Source: Wenzhouxiangella sp. XN79A (lineage in GTDB: Bacteria; Pseudomonadota; Gammaproteobacteria; Xanthomonadales; Wenzhouxiangellaceae). From it: DNA of 64,000 nt. The stretch spans positions 62,001 to 126,000 of the forward strand of contig NZ_JAAWWS010000153.1 of the NCBI RefSeq assembly GCF_012272825.1, in the 5' to 3' direction. Positions 44,020 through 53,563 of the stretch are shown in pieces (position 1 is the first letter of the stretch; every line of letters begins with the position of its first letter). Under the pieces are notes generated by a model that saw only the letters and a list, made by a program, of their open reading frames with translations, searched no databases and was not told where the DNA came from. The translations under genes and the position numbers were made by a program.

Positions 44020-44994
44020 ATGATTCACGACGATATTCTCACCACCATCGGCCGCACCCCGGTCGTTCGCCTGAACCGCATCGGCCCGTCGCACGTCGAC
44101 CTCTACGCCAAGCTCGAATTCTTCAACCCGATGAGTTCGGTCAAGGACCGCCTGGCGATCGGCATCATCGAAGACGCCGAGCGGCGCGGAACGCTGAAGC
44201 CGGGCCAGACGGTGGTCGAAGCCACCTCGGGCAACACCGGCATCGCGCTGGCCATGGTCTGCGCCGCCAGGGGCTATCCGTTCGTCGCGCTGATGGTCGA
44301 AACCTTCTCGGTCGAGCGACGGAAGCTGATGCGGGCGCTGGGCGCGAAGGTCATCCTGACGCCGAAGGAAGAGAAAGGGACCGGCATGGTCCGGCGCGCC
44401 GCCGAGCTGGCCGAGCGCAACGGCTGGTTCCTGGCCCGCCAGTTCCAGAACCCGGCCAACCCCGAGTACCACGCCAACACCACCGGCCCGGAGATCCTGC
44501 GCGACTTCACCGGCCGCCGACTCGACTACTTCATCACCGCCTGGGGCACCGGCGGCACGCTGTCGGGCGCCGGCCGCGTGCTGAAGGCCGGGCGGCCCGA
44601 CATCCAGGTCATCGCCACCGAACCGGCCGGCGCCGCGCTGCTGTCGGGCAAGGACTGGACGCCGCACAGGATCCAGGGCTGGACCCCGGACTTCGTGCCC
44701 GAGGTGCTCGACCGCGACATGGCCGACCGCATCGTTCCGGTCACCGACGAAGAAGCGCGCGACATGGCCCAGCGGATGGCCCGCGAGGAAGGCATCTTCA
44801 CCGGCATCTCCGGCGGCGGCACCGTGGCGGCCATGGTCAAGGTGGCCGAGCAGGCTCCCGAGGGCTCGTCCCTGGTCGCGATCGTCGCCGATACCGGCGA
44901 GCGCTACCTCTCGACCTTCCTGTTCGAGAACGTCAACGAGGACTCCGACCGCGACTGGTTGGTCGAACAGGGCTACGCCGACGAGGACTTCTGA
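44020..44994 (+). CDS. cysK: Cysteine synthase (O-acetylserine sulfhydrylase)
   Basis: A 324-residue PLP enzyme making cysteine from O-acetylserine and sulfide. It has IGRTPVVRLNRI, the PLP lysine Lys42 in KLEFFNPMSSVKDRLA, the phosphate/substrate loop EATSGNTGIALA, and the AWGTGGTLSGAGRVLK and GISGGGTVAAM blocks. These are closer to CysK than to CysM, but the two classes are not separable with certainty by eye. A TTGACT (43949-43954) and TACACT (43976-43981) upstream have a 21-base spacer, too long for a convincing promoter. The last 22 bases overlap the stop end of the next minus-strand gene. Confidence 0.88.
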   Translation: MIHDDILTTIGRTPVVRLNRIGPSHVDLYAKLEFFNPMSSVKDRLAIGIIEDAERRGTLKPGQTVVEATSGNTGIALAMVCAARGYPFVALMVETFSVERRKLMRALGAKVILTPKEEKGTGMVRRAAELAERNGWFLARQFQNPANPEYHANTTGPEILRDFTGRRLDYFITAWGTGGTLSGAGRVLKAGRPDIQVIATEPAGAALLSGKDWTPHRIQGWTPDFVPEVLDRDMADRIVPVTDEEARDMAQRMAREEGIFTGISGGGTVAAMVKVAEQAPEGSSLVAIVADTGERYLSTFLFENVNEDSDRDWLVEQGYADEDF

Positions 44995-45425
44995 GGACGG
45001 GTCACGACGACGTACACCAGGCCGGCCAGGGCGCCGGCCAGGCACAGCAGCGTGACACCCAGCGGCGTGCGCGCCGCGGCGATCGCGGTGATCGGCAGCG
45101 CCCATTGCATGGCCAGCAACAGCGTCGCCAGGGCGGTGAACCCGGCCAGCGGGAACAGCGCGCTGCGCCAGCCCGGCCGGAGCCGGGCCAGCCCGGCCGC
45201 CACCGGCCAGGCCACGATGAATCCGGCCGCGATCAACGCAGCATAGAGCGGCGCGAACCGGACCAGGTCGTGGGCCAGCATCCCCAGCCGCTCGCCGAGC
45301 GGTACCGGCACACCCAGTGCGACCAGCGCCGCGGCGTTCGTCCAAACCTGGACCAGCGTGCCGCCGAGCGCGGCGACGACCACCGCCAGTACCCAGCCCA
45401 GCACCACACGGACGCGCCGCGTCAT
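44973..45425 (-). CDS. Small four-helix membrane protein of unknown function
   Basis: 150 residues with four predicted transmembrane segments: about 6-27, 55-78, 88-110 (LFPLAGFTALATLLLAMQWAL) and 118-141 (LGVTLLCLAGALAGLVYVVV). I do not recognise the family. The start at MTRRVRVVLGWVL (45425) gives a typical membrane protein; the open frame continues far upstream antisense to the aldose dehydrogenase gene and that part is a shadow. It converges on cysK with a 22-base overlap and diverges from the dehydrogenase, leaving 63 bases for both promoters. Confidence 0.65.
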   Translation of the reverse strand: MTRRVRVVLGWVLAVVVAALGGTLVQVWTNAAALVALGVPVPLGERLGMLAHDLVRFAPLYAALIAAGFIVAWPVAAGLARLRPGWRSALFPLAGFTALATLLLAMQWALPITAIAAARTPLGVTLLCLAGALAGLVYVVVTRPQKSSSA

Positions 45426-45488
45426 GGTTTCTCTGCGCGCGTCGCGCTGGTATTCTCGGCCGTACACCCGGCCCGATCGTCCCTGCCC

Positions 45489-46598
45489 ATGCGAATCCTT
45501 CCCCGCTCGTTCATTGCGCTGCTGCCGTGGCTGCTGGTGCTGCTCGCCACCGCGGCCTCGGCGCGAGACTACCAGATCGACACCGTGACCGACGGGCTGA
45601 ACTGGCCGTGGTCGCTGGCCTTCCTGCCCGACGGGCGAATGCTGGTGACCGAGCGCGGCGGCGACCTGCACATCATCGACAACGGTCGGCTTCAGGACGC
45701 GCCGGTCGCCGGCCTTCCGAAAGTCTACGCCAACAGCCAGGGCGGGCTGTTCGAAGCGCTGCCGCACCCGGACCACGCGACCAACGGCTGGGTCTACCTG
45801 TCCTACGCGCACGGCACGCCGGAGGCGAACACCACTCGCGTCAGCCGGGCCCGCCTGGACGGCAACCGGCTGGTCGATCTCGAAGTGCTGTTCACGGCCC
45901 GGCCGACCAAGGACACGCCGGTCCACTACGGCGGCCGGATGGCCTGGCTGCCGGACGGCAGCCTGGTGCTCGGCCTCGGCGACGGCTTCGACTTCCGGGA
46001 ATCGGCCCAGCAGCCGGACAGCCACCTGGGCAGCATCGTGCGGATCGGTGCCGACGGCTCGGTGCCCGCCGACAACCCCTTGGTCGGCCGAGCCGATGCC
46101 CGGCCCAAAACCTGGAGCTACGGCCACCGCAACGTCCAGGGCCTGGCCTGGGACGACCGGCGCGGCGTGCTGTGGCAGCACGAGCACGGTCCACGCGGCG
46201 GCGACGAGATCAACGTGATCGAAGCCGGCGCGAACTACGGCTGGCCGGTCGCCACCCACGGCATCGACTACTCCGGTGCATCGATCTCGCCGTACACCGA
46301 GCGACCCGGCATGGTCGACCCACGGCTGGTCTGGACGCCGTCGATCGCCCCGGCCGGGCTGGCCATCTACCGCGGCGAGCCGTTCGCCGACTGGGACGGC
46401 GACCTGCTGGTCAGCGCGCTGGCCGCGCGACAGCTCCGCCGGGTCGAACTCGACGGCGAGGAGATCGTCGGCCAGCACCTGATGCTCGAGGAGCTCGGCG
46501 AGCGGCTTCGCGACGTACGGGTCGGCCCCGACGGGCTGGTCTACGTGCTGACCGATGCCGCCGAGGGCCGCCTGCTGCGGCTGAGCCCGGCCCCTTAG
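45489..46598 (+). CDS. Periplasmic PQQ-dependent aldose sugar dehydrogenase (YliI-like)
   Basis: A 369-residue six-bladed beta-propeller of the soluble glucose/aldose dehydrogenase family. Residues 1-25 form a signal peptide (LPWLLVLLATAASA). The family motifs are GLNWPWSLAFLPDGRMLVTER, HYGGRMAWLPDGSLVLGLGD, SYGHRNVQGLAWD, the HEHGPRGGDEINVIEAGANYGWP block and APAGLAIYRGEPF. It oxidises sugars with PQQ, a cofactor that may be taken up from outside; no pqq genes are in the window. Start at ATG 45489. It converges on the SufU-like gene 48 bases downstream. Confidence 0.88.
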   Translation: MRILPRSFIALLPWLLVLLATAASARDYQIDTVTDGLNWPWSLAFLPDGRMLVTERGGDLHIIDNGRLQDAPVAGLPKVYANSQGGLFEALPHPDHATNGWVYLSYAHGTPEANTTRVSRARLDGNRLVDLEVLFTARPTKDTPVHYGGRMAWLPDGSLVLGLGDGFDFRESAQQPDSHLGSIVRIGADGSVPADNPLVGRADARPKTWSYGHRNVQGLAWDDRRGVLWQHEHGPRGGDEINVIEAGANYGWPVATHGIDYSGASISPYTERPGMVDPRLVWTPSIAPAGLAIYRGEPFADWDGDLLVSALAARQLRRVELDGEEIVGQHLMLEELGERLRDVRVGPDGLVYVLTDAAEGRLLRLSPAP

Positions 46599-46631
46599 GG
46601 GCCCCGCGACGCGCCGCCCGCGAGTCCCGAC

Positions 46632-46648
46632 GACCGCCGCGGGCGGTC
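46632..46648. terminator. Hairpin between two convergent genes, weak terminator candidate
   Basis: GACCGCC / GGCGGTC with a 3-base loop lies in the convergent gap and overlaps the last two bases of the SufU-like gene. No T-tract follows on either strand. Confidence 0.3.
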
Positions 46649-47072
46649 AGCGCCGCGGGGAGACGGCGTCGAGCGCCGTCTCCCACGGCAACAAGGCGTT
46701 TCTTACCCTCGAAGGGAACTTCGATACCGCTCGCAGGCAGTTGATTTCATTGAACTCGCCATCATCCGGATGCTCGGGATCCTCGAGCAGGGCCCGGAAT
46801 CTGGCCGCGTCGTTGGCAAGTCCGTCGACCGACCGTCCGCGCAACCACTCGGTCAGCATCGACGCCGATGCGGTGGTCACGGCACAGGCCTCGCCGTGCC
46901 AGCCGGCGTCCTCGATGCGGCCGTCCTCGACGGTGAGCTCGACGATGAGGTCGTCACCGCACAGCGCGTCCAGTCCCCGCGCCCGATGGGTCGCTGCGGG
47001 CAACTCGCGCCGATTCCGCGGCGTTCGGTTGTGATCCAGGATCACCTGCTGATAGAGCTCGACCAGGGCCAT
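46647..47072 (-). CDS. SufU/IscU-like iron-sulfur scaffold protein
   Basis: A 141-residue NifU N-terminal-type scaffold. Three conserved cysteines are present: in LCGDDL, in GEACAVTTASASML, and in NEINCLRAVSKFPSRVRNALLPW. The last is the SufU-style end (LxxVxxFPxRxxCxLLxW), here with Asn where SufU often has Cys. It begins MALVELYQQVILDHNRTPRN, as family members do; an ATG three codons further upstream (47081) is possible. No sufS, sufBCD or other isc gene is beside it, so it may act as a stand-alone sulfur acceptor or scaffold. Confidence 0.85.
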   Translation of the reverse strand: MALVELYQQVILDHNRTPRNRRELPAATHRARGLDALCGDDLIVELTVEDGRIEDAGWHGEACAVTTASASMLTEWLRGRSVDGLANDAARFRALLEDPEHPDDGEFNEINCLRAVSKFPSRVRNALLPWETALDAVSPRR

Positions 47073-47224
47073 GGAGCGCATTCTATCGCCGCACGGACCT
47101 GCGCCCGACCGGGACCGCAGCGCGGATGACCGGCGCCCCCTCGGCGAGATCGCCGGGGTGCTCCGCAACGGCAGCCTGGTCTCGGGCCGGGACTCGCCGA
47201 TGAGCGCCGCGAAGACGCAAAACG

Positions 47225-47233
47225 TGATACAGT
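47225..47233 (+). promoter_or_regulatory. Candidate extended -10 promoter for the RhlE gene
   Basis: TGaTACAGT fits an extended -10 element. It would give a 5' leader of roughly 135 bases before the helicase ATG at 47377. Long leaders are common on cold-inducible helicase genes, but no known RNA element is recognised here. Confidence 0.4.
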
Positions 47234-47376
47234 GCCGTCGGCGCTGAGGGTGGATCGTTCCGATCGACTCTCGGTGGCTCGCTTCGCGGATGTACTCCCA
47301 CCAAGGCCCTCCCCGATTCGTAGTTCGCCGTCGACCTCGATGGCCTTTCGCCTTGGTGCTCAAGGAACTTCATCCG

Positions 47377-48732
47377 ATGACATTCGAACCTCTCGGCCTC
47401 CGAGCCGAACTCCTGCGCGCCATCGACGCGCAGGGCTTTACCTCTCCGACCCCGATCCAGCAGCGGTCCATTCCGGTGATCATGGAGGGGCGCGACATCA
47501 TGGCCAGCGCCCAGACCGGCACCGGCAAGACCGCCGCGTTCGCGCTGCCGACGCTGCAGCGGCTGGCCGATGGGCGCAGCCGGAACGGTGCGGGCCGACC
47601 GGCCGTTCGCGCCCTGGTCCTGGCGCCGACGCGTGAGCTGGCGGCCCAGGTCCACGAGAACTTCCGCGACCTCGGTCGGCACCTGCCGCTGAAATCGGCA
47701 GTGGTCTTCGGCGGCGTCAACATCAACCCGCAGATCAACACGCTCAAGCGCGGCGTCGACATCCTGATCGCCACGCCCGGTCGCCTGATCGACCTGATGG
47801 AGCGCCGCTGCGTCCAGCTGGACCAGCTCGAAGTGCTGATCCTCGACGAGGCCGACCGGATGCTCGACATGGGCTTCCTGCCGGCGATCCAGCGCATCCT
47901 CAAGGCCGTGCCCGCCCGCCGCCAGACGCTGCTGTTCTCGGCCACGTTCTCGGCCGAGATCACGAACCTGGCCGCCCGGTTCCTGAACGATCCGGTGCGC
48001 GTCGAGACCGCGCCGCCGAACTCCACGGTCGAAGCGATCGCACAGAAAGCGATCCCGGTCGACCAGGACCGCAAGCGGGAGCTGCTGTCGTGGATGATCG
48101 GCAGCAACGACTGGCACCAGGTGCTGGTGTTCACCCGCACCAAGCACGGCGCCAACCGCCTGGCCAAGCAGCTGGAATCCGACGGCGTTTCGGCCGCGGC
48201 CATCCACGGCAACAAGAGCCAGGGAGCACGCACCCGGGCCCTGGGCGACTTCAAGTCCGGAAAGATCCGGGCCCTGGTGGCCACCGACATCGCCGCGCGC
48301 GGGCTGGACATCGAGCAGCTGCCGCACGTGGTCAACTACGACATCCCGGAAGTGCCCGAAGACTATGTCCACCGGATCGGCCGCACCGGCCGCGCCGGCC
48401 GCGACGGCCTGGCCGTGTCGCTGGTCGCCGGTTCCGAACACGGCAAGTTCGAAGCCGTGCGCAAGCTGGTCAAGGTCGAGATTCCGACCGAGATCATGGA
48501 CGGGTACGAGCCGACCGAGCCGCTGAATCATTCGACCAAGTCGAAGCGAGGTGGCGGTGGCGGCGGTGGCGGCCAGCGGACCGGCAATCGGACCGGCAAT
48601 CAGGCAGGAAACCGCGGCGGCAACGCTCGCGCCGCGCGCAGCGGCGGCCCGCGCAAGCGCGGCGGCGGTTCCGGCAACGGTCGCGGCCAGCAAGGCCGAT
48701 CGCAGCGCGGCGGCCGCCGCAAGGCGGCCTGA
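47377..48732 (+). CDS. rhlE: DEAD-box RNA helicase RhlE
   Basis: A 451-residue ATP-dependent RNA helicase. Helicase motifs in order: Q motif with [21 protein letters not shown], Ia [74 protein letters not shown]. After residue ~385 is a Gly/Arg/Asn-rich RNA-binding tail (GGGGGGGG, then RGG-like repeats). The start at [13 protein letters not shown] follows an AAGGAAC site. RhlE-type helicases take part in ribosome assembly and RNA decay. Confidence 0.93.
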   Translation: MTFEPLGLRAELLRAIDAQGFTSPTPIQQRSIPVIMEGRDIMASAQTGTGKTAAFALPTLQRLADGRSRNGAGRPAVRALVLAPTRELAAQVHENFRDLGRHLPLKSAVVFGGVNINPQINTLKRGVDILIATPGRLIDLMERRCVQLDQLEVLILDEADRMLDMGFLPAIQRILKAVPARRQTLLFSATFSAEITNLAARFLNDPVRVETAPPNSTVEAIAQKAIPVDQDRKRELLSWMIGSNDWHQVLVFTRTKHGANRLAKQLESDGVSAAAIHGNKSQGARTRALGDFKSGKIRALVATDIAARGLDIEQLPHVVNYDIPEVPEDYVHRIGRTGRAGRDGLAVSLVAGSEHGKFEAVRKLVKVEIPTEIMDGYEPTEPLNHSTKSKRGGGGGGGGQRTGNRTGNQAGNRGGNARAARSGGPRKRGGGSGNGRGQQGRSQRGGRRKAA

Positions 48733-48785
48733 ACCCGGCTCGCCGGACCGGTATCATCGGGGCCTCGTACTACGGAGCCCCGACC

Positions 48786-49895
48786 ATGCAGACCCGTGCC
48801 GCAATCGCCTTCGAACCCGGCCAGCCGCTCTCGATCGAAACCGTCGACCTGGCCGGCCCGCGCGCCGGCGAGGTGCTGGTCGAGATCAAGGCCACCGGCC
48901 TGTGCCACACCGACGCCTACACGCTGTCCGGGCGCGATCCCGAAGGCCTGTTTCCCGCCATCCTCGGCCATGAAGGCGCCGGGGTCGTGCTCGAGGTCGG
49001 CGACGGCGTGAGGTCGCTGCAGCCCGGCGACCACGTCATTCCGCTCTACACCCCCGAATGCCGGGAGTGCGAGTACTGCCTGAATCCGAAGACCAACCTG
49101 TGCCAGTCCATTCGCGAGACCCAGGGCAAGGGCGTGATGCCCGACGGCTCGTCGCGATTCAGCCTCGACGGCGAGCCCTTGTACCACTACATGGGCACCT
49201 CGACCTTCGCCAACCACACCGTGCTGCCCGAGATCGCGCTGGCGAAGATCCATCCCGACGCGCCGTTCGACAAGGTCTGCTACATCGGCTGCGGCGTGAC
49301 CACCGGAATCGGCGCGGTGATCTGGACCGCCGGGGTCGAACCCGGCTCGAAGGTCGTGGTCTTCGGGCTCGGCGGCATCGGCCTGAACGTGATCCAGGGC
49401 GCCCGGATGGCCGGTGCCGAGCAGATCGTCGGGGTCGACCTCAACCCCCGGCGGCGCGAACTGGCCGAGCGATTCGGCATGACCGATTTCGTCGACCCGA
49501 AGGACGTCGACGGCGATCTGGTGCCCTATCTCGTTCACCTGACCGGGGGTGGCGCCGACTACAGTTTCGAGTGCATCGGCAATGTCGAGGTCATGCGCCA
49601 GGCGCTGGAGTGCTGCCACAAGGGCTGGGGCACTTCGGTGATCATCGGCGTGGCCGGTGCCGGCGAGGAGATCGCCACCCGGCCGTTCCAGCTGGTCACC
49701 GGTCGCAACTGGCGCGGCAGCGCCTTCGGCGGCGCACGGGGCCGGACCGACGTGCCGAAGATCGTCGACTGGTACATGGATGGCCGGATCGACATCGACA
49801 GCCTGATCACCCACACGCTGCCGCTGGAGAAGATCAACGACGGCTTCGACCTGATGCACGCCGGCGAGTCGATCCGCTCGGTCGTCGTCTACTGA
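48786..49895 (+). CDS. frmA: S-(hydroxymethyl)glutathione dehydrogenase (class III alcohol dehydrogenase)
   Basis: A 369-residue zinc enzyme that oxidises S-hydroxymethylglutathione, formed from formaldehyde, to S-formylglutathione. It has [12 protein letters not shown] (catalytic zinc Cys), [12 protein letters not shown], the structural zinc cluster [29 protein letters not shown], and [18 protein letters not shown] for NAD. It matches class III enzymes closely. It is followed 20 bases later by the S-formylglutathione hydrolase gene, giving a full formaldehyde-to-formate module. A TATCAT hexamer at 48752-48757 may be its -10 element. Confidence 0.96.
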   Translation: MQTRAAIAFEPGQPLSIETVDLAGPRAGEVLVEIKATGLCHTDAYTLSGRDPEGLFPAILGHEGAGVVLEVGDGVRSLQPGDHVIPLYTPECRECEYCLNPKTNLCQSIRETQGKGVMPDGSSRFSLDGEPLYHYMGTSTFANHTVLPEIALAKIHPDAPFDKVCYIGCGVTTGIGAVIWTAGVEPGSKVVVFGLGGIGLNVIQGARMAGAEQIVGVDLNPRRRELAERFGMTDFVDPKDVDGDLVPYLVHLTGGGADYSFECIGNVEVMRQALECCHKGWGTSVIIGVAGAGEEIATRPFQLVTGRNWRGSAFGGARGRTDVPKIVDWYMDGRIDIDSLITHTLPLEKINDGFDLMHAGESIRSVVVY

Positions 49896-49915
49896 CCCGG
49901 ACCGGACCCTCCCGC

Positions 49916-50764
49916 ATGCCGATCGAACTCGAACAGCTCCATCACTGCCATGGCGGCCGCCAGGGCTTCTACCGCCATCGCTCCGCGGAATGCGGCGGCG
50001 ACATGCGCTTCTCGGTGTTCGTGCCGCCGCATGCCGCCGGCGACCGGCTGCCGGTGCTCTACTACCTGTCGGGCCTGACCTGCGGTCCCGACGTGTTCCC
50101 GATCAAGGCCGGGGCGCAGCGCGTGGCGGCCGAGCTGGGCCTGGTGCTGGTCTGCCCCGACACCAGCCCGCGCGACACCGGCATCAAGGGCGCGACCGAG
50201 GACTGGGACTTCGGCGAGGGCGCCGGCTTCTACCTCGACGCGACCCAGCCGCCGTGGTCGGCCCGCTTCCGGATGTACAGCTACGTGACCCGCGAACTGC
50301 CGGCACTGATCGAGGACGACTTCCCGGTCGACCCCGCGCGCTGCGGCATCTTCGGCCACTCGATGGGCGGCCACGGCGCGCTGGTGCTGGGCCTGCGCAA
50401 TCCGGAACGCTACCGCTCGATCTCGGCCTTCGCGCCGATCGTCGCGCCCGGCCGGGTGCCCTGGGGCCACAAGGCCCTGCCCCGCTATCTCGGCGAGGAT
50501 CGCGACGACTGGGCGCGCTACGATGCCTGCGCGCTGGTTCGGCGTCGCCCGCACCCGAGCCCGATTCTCATCGACCAGGGGCTGGACGACCCGTTCCTGG
50601 ACGAACAGCTGCAGCCGGAACGTTTCGAGGCCGCGTGCGCCGAGGCCGGCCAGGCCCTGGAACTGCGCCGGCACGCCGGCTACGACCACGGCTACTACTT
50701 CATCCAGAGCTTCGTCGAAGACCATCTCCGCCACCACGCCGTGGCGCTCGCCGAACCGGCCTGA
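49916..50764 (+). CDS. frmB: S-formylglutathione hydrolase
   Basis: A 282-residue esterase D-type hydrolase that splits S-formylglutathione into formate and glutathione. It has LPVLYYLSGLTCGPDVF, CPDTSPRDTGIKGATEDWDFGEGAGFYLDATQ, the nucleophile Ser149 in GHSMGGHGAL, and the histidine in GYDHGYYFIQSFVEDH. It lies 20 bases after the dehydrogenase gene, certainly co-transcribed. The specific residue blocks leave little doubt about the assignment. Confidence 0.96.
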   Translation: MPIELEQLHHCHGGRQGFYRHRSAECGGDMRFSVFVPPHAAGDRLPVLYYLSGLTCGPDVFPIKAGAQRVAAELGLVLVCPDTSPRDTGIKGATEDWDFGEGAGFYLDATQPPWSARFRMYSYVTRELPALIEDDFPVDPARCGIFGHSMGGHGALVLGLRNPERYRSISAFAPIVAPGRVPWGHKALPRYLGEDRDDWARYDACALVRRRPHPSPILIDQGLDDPFLDEQLQPERFEAACAEAGQALELRRHAGYDHGYYFIQSFVEDHLRHHAVALAEPA

Positions 50765-50868
50765 GCGGCCCGTCCGGCCGATCGGAGCGGCTTGATTCTC
50801 GCTGTCATCGATGTTGGATGCGCGCGCGGATGCAACGGCAACAAGGGGCACGGAGCGAGCCGTCCGAC

Positions 50869-51048
50869 ATGGTGCTGGAATTCATCCGCAGACATCACCT
50901 GCTCGGCGCGCTGCTGCTTGCGCCGGCCACCGTCCTGTATGCGGTCGGCCCGGGTCTCAGCGTGCTGATCGTGGCCGCCGTCGCGCTCGGGCTGACCGAC
51001 TGGGTGCTGCTGCTCTCCGCCTCGGGCCGGCGGGATCCCGAGCCCTGA
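50869..51048 (+). CDS. Small two-helix membrane protein of unknown function
   Basis: 59 residues from the ATG at 50869, with two hydrophobic stretches: LLGALLLAPATVLYAVG and GLSVLIVAAVALGLTDWVLLL. Start and end are basic/polar. An ATG at 50830 would add 13 residues. It lies about 100 bases after frmB on the same strand and 28 bases before the convergent SYLF gene. No family is recognised, and short hydrophobic frames can arise by chance, so it is only moderately supported. Confidence 0.5.
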   Translation: MVLEFIRRHHLLGALLLAPATVLYAVGPGLSVLIVAAVALGLTDWVLLLSASGRRDPEP

Positions 51049-51076
51049 ACCCGGGTGCACCCCGCCAGCGAGTGGA

Positions 51077-51664
51077 TCACTCTTCGTTCAAGGCCCGCCA
51101 CTTCCAGTAGCGCGTCGCACCGACGGTGGCCTGCAGCGCGATTCCCGAATCCAGCAGCTGGTAGGTGACCACGTCGAGATCCACGCTCTGCCGACCGGCG
51201 GCGGCCCCGCCCATGTTGCCGCTCTTGGCCGTGGCTTCGGCGCGGCCGGACGCATCCCATCCGACGTCGCGGAAGCGCTCGAAGTCCTCGACATCGCGGA
51301 ACACGATGACCTCGCGGTAGTCCTTCAGCCCGACCCCGAAACCGACCCCGGCACCGCCGGCCTTCATGAACGTCGTTTCGCCGCTGGCCGAGGTCAGCAC
51401 GCCGTAGCCGCCTTCGGTCTGCAGAAGGATCAGGTTCTGACTGGCCGCGTCGAACACCGCGTATCCGGCCGCCGACGCGATCCGCTCGCGGGCCTCCGGT
51501 CGTTCGCGGTACAGCTGCGCCAGGGCCTGATCGCGCATGTCCAGAATCGTGGCGCGCTTCTCCGCCGGCGTGGCGCCCAACGACGCGCAACCGCCGAGCA
51601 CCAGCACCGTGGCCAGCAGCAACGCCAGCGCGGCGATCATGGAGCAGGTCGAATTCCGGTTCAT
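51077..51664 (-). CDS. SYLF/YSC84-domain lipoprotein
   Basis: A 195-residue predicted lipoprotein. The signal sequence ends in a lipobox LGGC at about residue 25. The mature part is a SYLF (YSC84) lipid-binding domain: AGYAVFDAASQNLILLQTEGGYGVLTSASGETTFMKAGGAGVGFGVGLKDYREVIVF and a C-terminal LQATVGATRYWKW. Bacterial members are periplasmic or outer-membrane-associated and of unclear function. It is transcribed divergently from the second AbgT gene, with 274 bases between. Confidence 0.82.
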   Translation of the reverse strand: MNRNSTCSMIAALALLLATVLVLGGCASLGATPAEKRATILDMRDQALAQLYRERPEARERIASAAGYAVFDAASQNLILLQTEGGYGVLTSASGETTFMKAGGAGVGFGVGLKDYREVIVFRDVEDFERFRDVGWDASGRAEATAKSGNMGGAAAGRQSVDLDVVTYQLLDSGIALQATVGATRYWKWRALNEE

Positions 51665-51881
51665 TGTCGGCACCTCGCGAACAGCATGATTGGATGCTCG
51701 ATCGTACCGCAGCCGCGTGCTCCCTCGTGGGCGGTTCGGATGGCCGGCCACGAAGCGAGTCCCGGGTTGAAGTCGCCCGGGCCCCCGACGAATCCGCCCA
51801 AGGCGTTGAAGCGGCATGACAAAGAGCGATCGGGCCGCTGTCAGCGGGACTGCCGGCCAAGGCCGGCGGGAATCGTGAAGG

Positions 51882-51910
51882 AGGACATGCCTGGACTGCA
51901 TCAGTATACT
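51882..51910 (+). promoter_or_regulatory. Candidate promoter of the second AbgT gene
   Basis: TATACT (51905-51910) lies 28 bases before the ATG. AGGACA (51882-51887), four of six matches to the -35 consensus, lies 17 bases upstream of it. Confidence 0.45.
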
Positions 51911-51938
51911 CGCCGATCACCCCGCGCCTCTTCAGCCA

Positions 51939-53474
51939 ATGCCTTCCAGCAACACGCGTTTCGCGAGCTTCGTCGAGCGGGTCGGACACAGGATTCCGGA
52001 CCCGGTGATCATCTTCATGGCGTTCTATCCGGCGGCCTTCCTGCTGACCGTGCTGATGGGCGGCCACAGCTTCGAAACCCTCGGCGCCGGCGGCGAGCCG
52101 GTCGAATACAGCATTCTGCCGATGCATCATGCCGAACACGTGCGCTGGATCTTCGAAAACGCCCTGCTCGCCAACTGGCTGGGCTTCGGCGGTGGCGTAC
52201 TCGGGGTGATCCTGGTGGTGATGCTGGCGGTGGGGGTGGCCGAAAACTCCGGCATGTTCGGCGCATTGATCAAGCGCGCGGGCGCCCACCTGCCACAGTC
52301 GGTGCTGCCGCTCTTGCTGATCTTCCTCGGCATCATGAGTTCGATGGCCACCGACGCCGGCTACCTGGTCCTGATCCCGCTGGCCGGCCTGCTGTATGCC
52401 GGCATCGGCCGCAACCCGCTGATCGGCATGGCCGCGGCCTTCGCAGGTGTCTCGGCCGGATTCAGCGCCAACCTGATTCCCGGCCCGGTCGACGCCATCA
52501 TCGGCCTGAACGCGAAGGTCTTCGCCGAAGCGCAGGGCGTGCCGTTCGTCGACGCAGCCGGCCAGGCCCTCAATCCCGTGACCATGCACCTGTGGTTCAT
52601 CATCACCTCGACCTTCGTGCTGTCGGCCACCGGATTCTGGGTCACCCGGCGGTTCATCGAACCGCGGCTCGACGGTCAGGACTTCGTCGTGCCGGCCGAG
52701 ATGAAACCCGGCGAGTTCCAGGTCACCGACGAAGAACGCCGGGGCCTGCGCGCAGCCGGCCTGGGCACGCTGGTCGCCCTGCTGATGATTCTCGGCCTGG
52801 CATTGGGCCCGCTGGCCGCGTTCACCGACGAAAGCGGCACGGTCGTGCGCCCCTGGCAGAACAACATCATCCTGCTGATCTCGCTGTTCTTCGTCGTCAC
52901 CGGCACGTTCTACGGCGTGGCCGTGGGCAAGTTCCGCAAGGTCTTCGACGTGGTCCTGGCCATGGTCGGCCAGATGAACACCATGGGCTACATCCTGGTC
53001 CTGACCTTCTTCTGCTACAACTTCCTCGGCCTGCTCGGCTACAGCGGCCTGGGGTCGTACATCACCTATCTCGGCGCCGAAACCCTGCAGGCGCTCGGAC
53101 TGCAGCAGTTCCCGATCCTGCTGCTGATCGGGTTCATCCTGACCACCGCGATCATCAACATCTTCATCGGCGGGCTGACCTCGAAGTGGATGCTGCTCGG
53201 CCCGATCTTCGTGCCGATGCTCTACTTCGTGAACCCGGCGATGACCCCGGACCTGGTCGCCGCGGCGTACCGCGTGGCCGATTCCTCGACCAACATCATC
53301 ACCCCGATGATGACCTACGCCGGTGTCATCCTGGCCTTCATGCGCAAGTACAGGCCGGACATGGGCTTCGGCGAGATGCTGATGATCATGCTGCCGTATT
53401 CCATGGTGTTCCTGGCCGTCTGGACGGCGCTGCTGATCGGCTTCTTCACCCTCGGCATTCCGCTCGGCGTCTGA
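51939..53474 (+). CDS. AbgT-family transporter (second of two)
   Basis: A 511-residue polytopic inner-membrane protein of the same family as the one at 19217-20800. It has RIPDPVIIFMAFYPAAFLL, STDAGYLVLIPLAGLLYAGIGRNPLIGMAAAFAGVSAGFSANLIPGPVDAIIG, GGLTSKWMLLGPIFVPML and VADSSTNIITPMMTYAG. Compared with the first copy its periplasmic insertion differs (VIGLNAKVFAEAQGVPF), and its N-terminus is shorter. No peptidase or folate gene is beside it. The substrate is unknown; p-aminobenzoyl-glutamate uptake or drug efflux are the published functions for the family. Confidence 0.88.
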   Translation: MPSSNTRFASFVERVGHRIPDPVIIFMAFYPAAFLLTVLMGGHSFETLGAGGEPVEYSILPMHHAEHVRWIFENALLANWLGFGGGVLGVILVVMLAVGVAENSGMFGALIKRAGAHLPQSVLPLLLIFLGIMSSMATDAGYLVLIPLAGLLYAGIGRNPLIGMAAAFAGVSAGFSANLIPGPVDAIIGLNAKVFAEAQGVPFVDAAGQALNPVTMHLWFIITSTFVLSATGFWVTRRFIEPRLDGQDFVVPAEMKPGEFQVTDEERRGLRAAGLGTLVALLMILGLALGPLAAFTDESGTVVRPWQNNIILLISLFFVVTGTFYGVAVGKFRKVFDVVLAMVGQMNTMGYILVLTFFCYNFLGLLGYSGLGSYITYLGAETLQALGLQQFPILLLIGFILTTAIINIFIGGLTSKWMLLGPIFVPMLYFVNPAMTPDLVAAAYRVADSSTNIITPMMTYAGVILAFMRKYRPDMGFGEMLMIMLPYSMVFLAVWTALLIGFFTLGIPLGV

Positions 53475-53563
53475 CCGCGGGCGCACCGCCTTCCCTTTGG
53501 TCCAGTGGCGCGCGGCCGGCCGAGCCGTCAGGCTGGTCGCCGAACCACGAGGGAGCGTCGTCG

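Noticed and set aside
50895-53486. A minus-strand open frame of about 863 codons
   Set aside because: Antisense to the second AbgT gene and passing through the SYLF lipoprotein in another frame; composition typical of a shadow frame.
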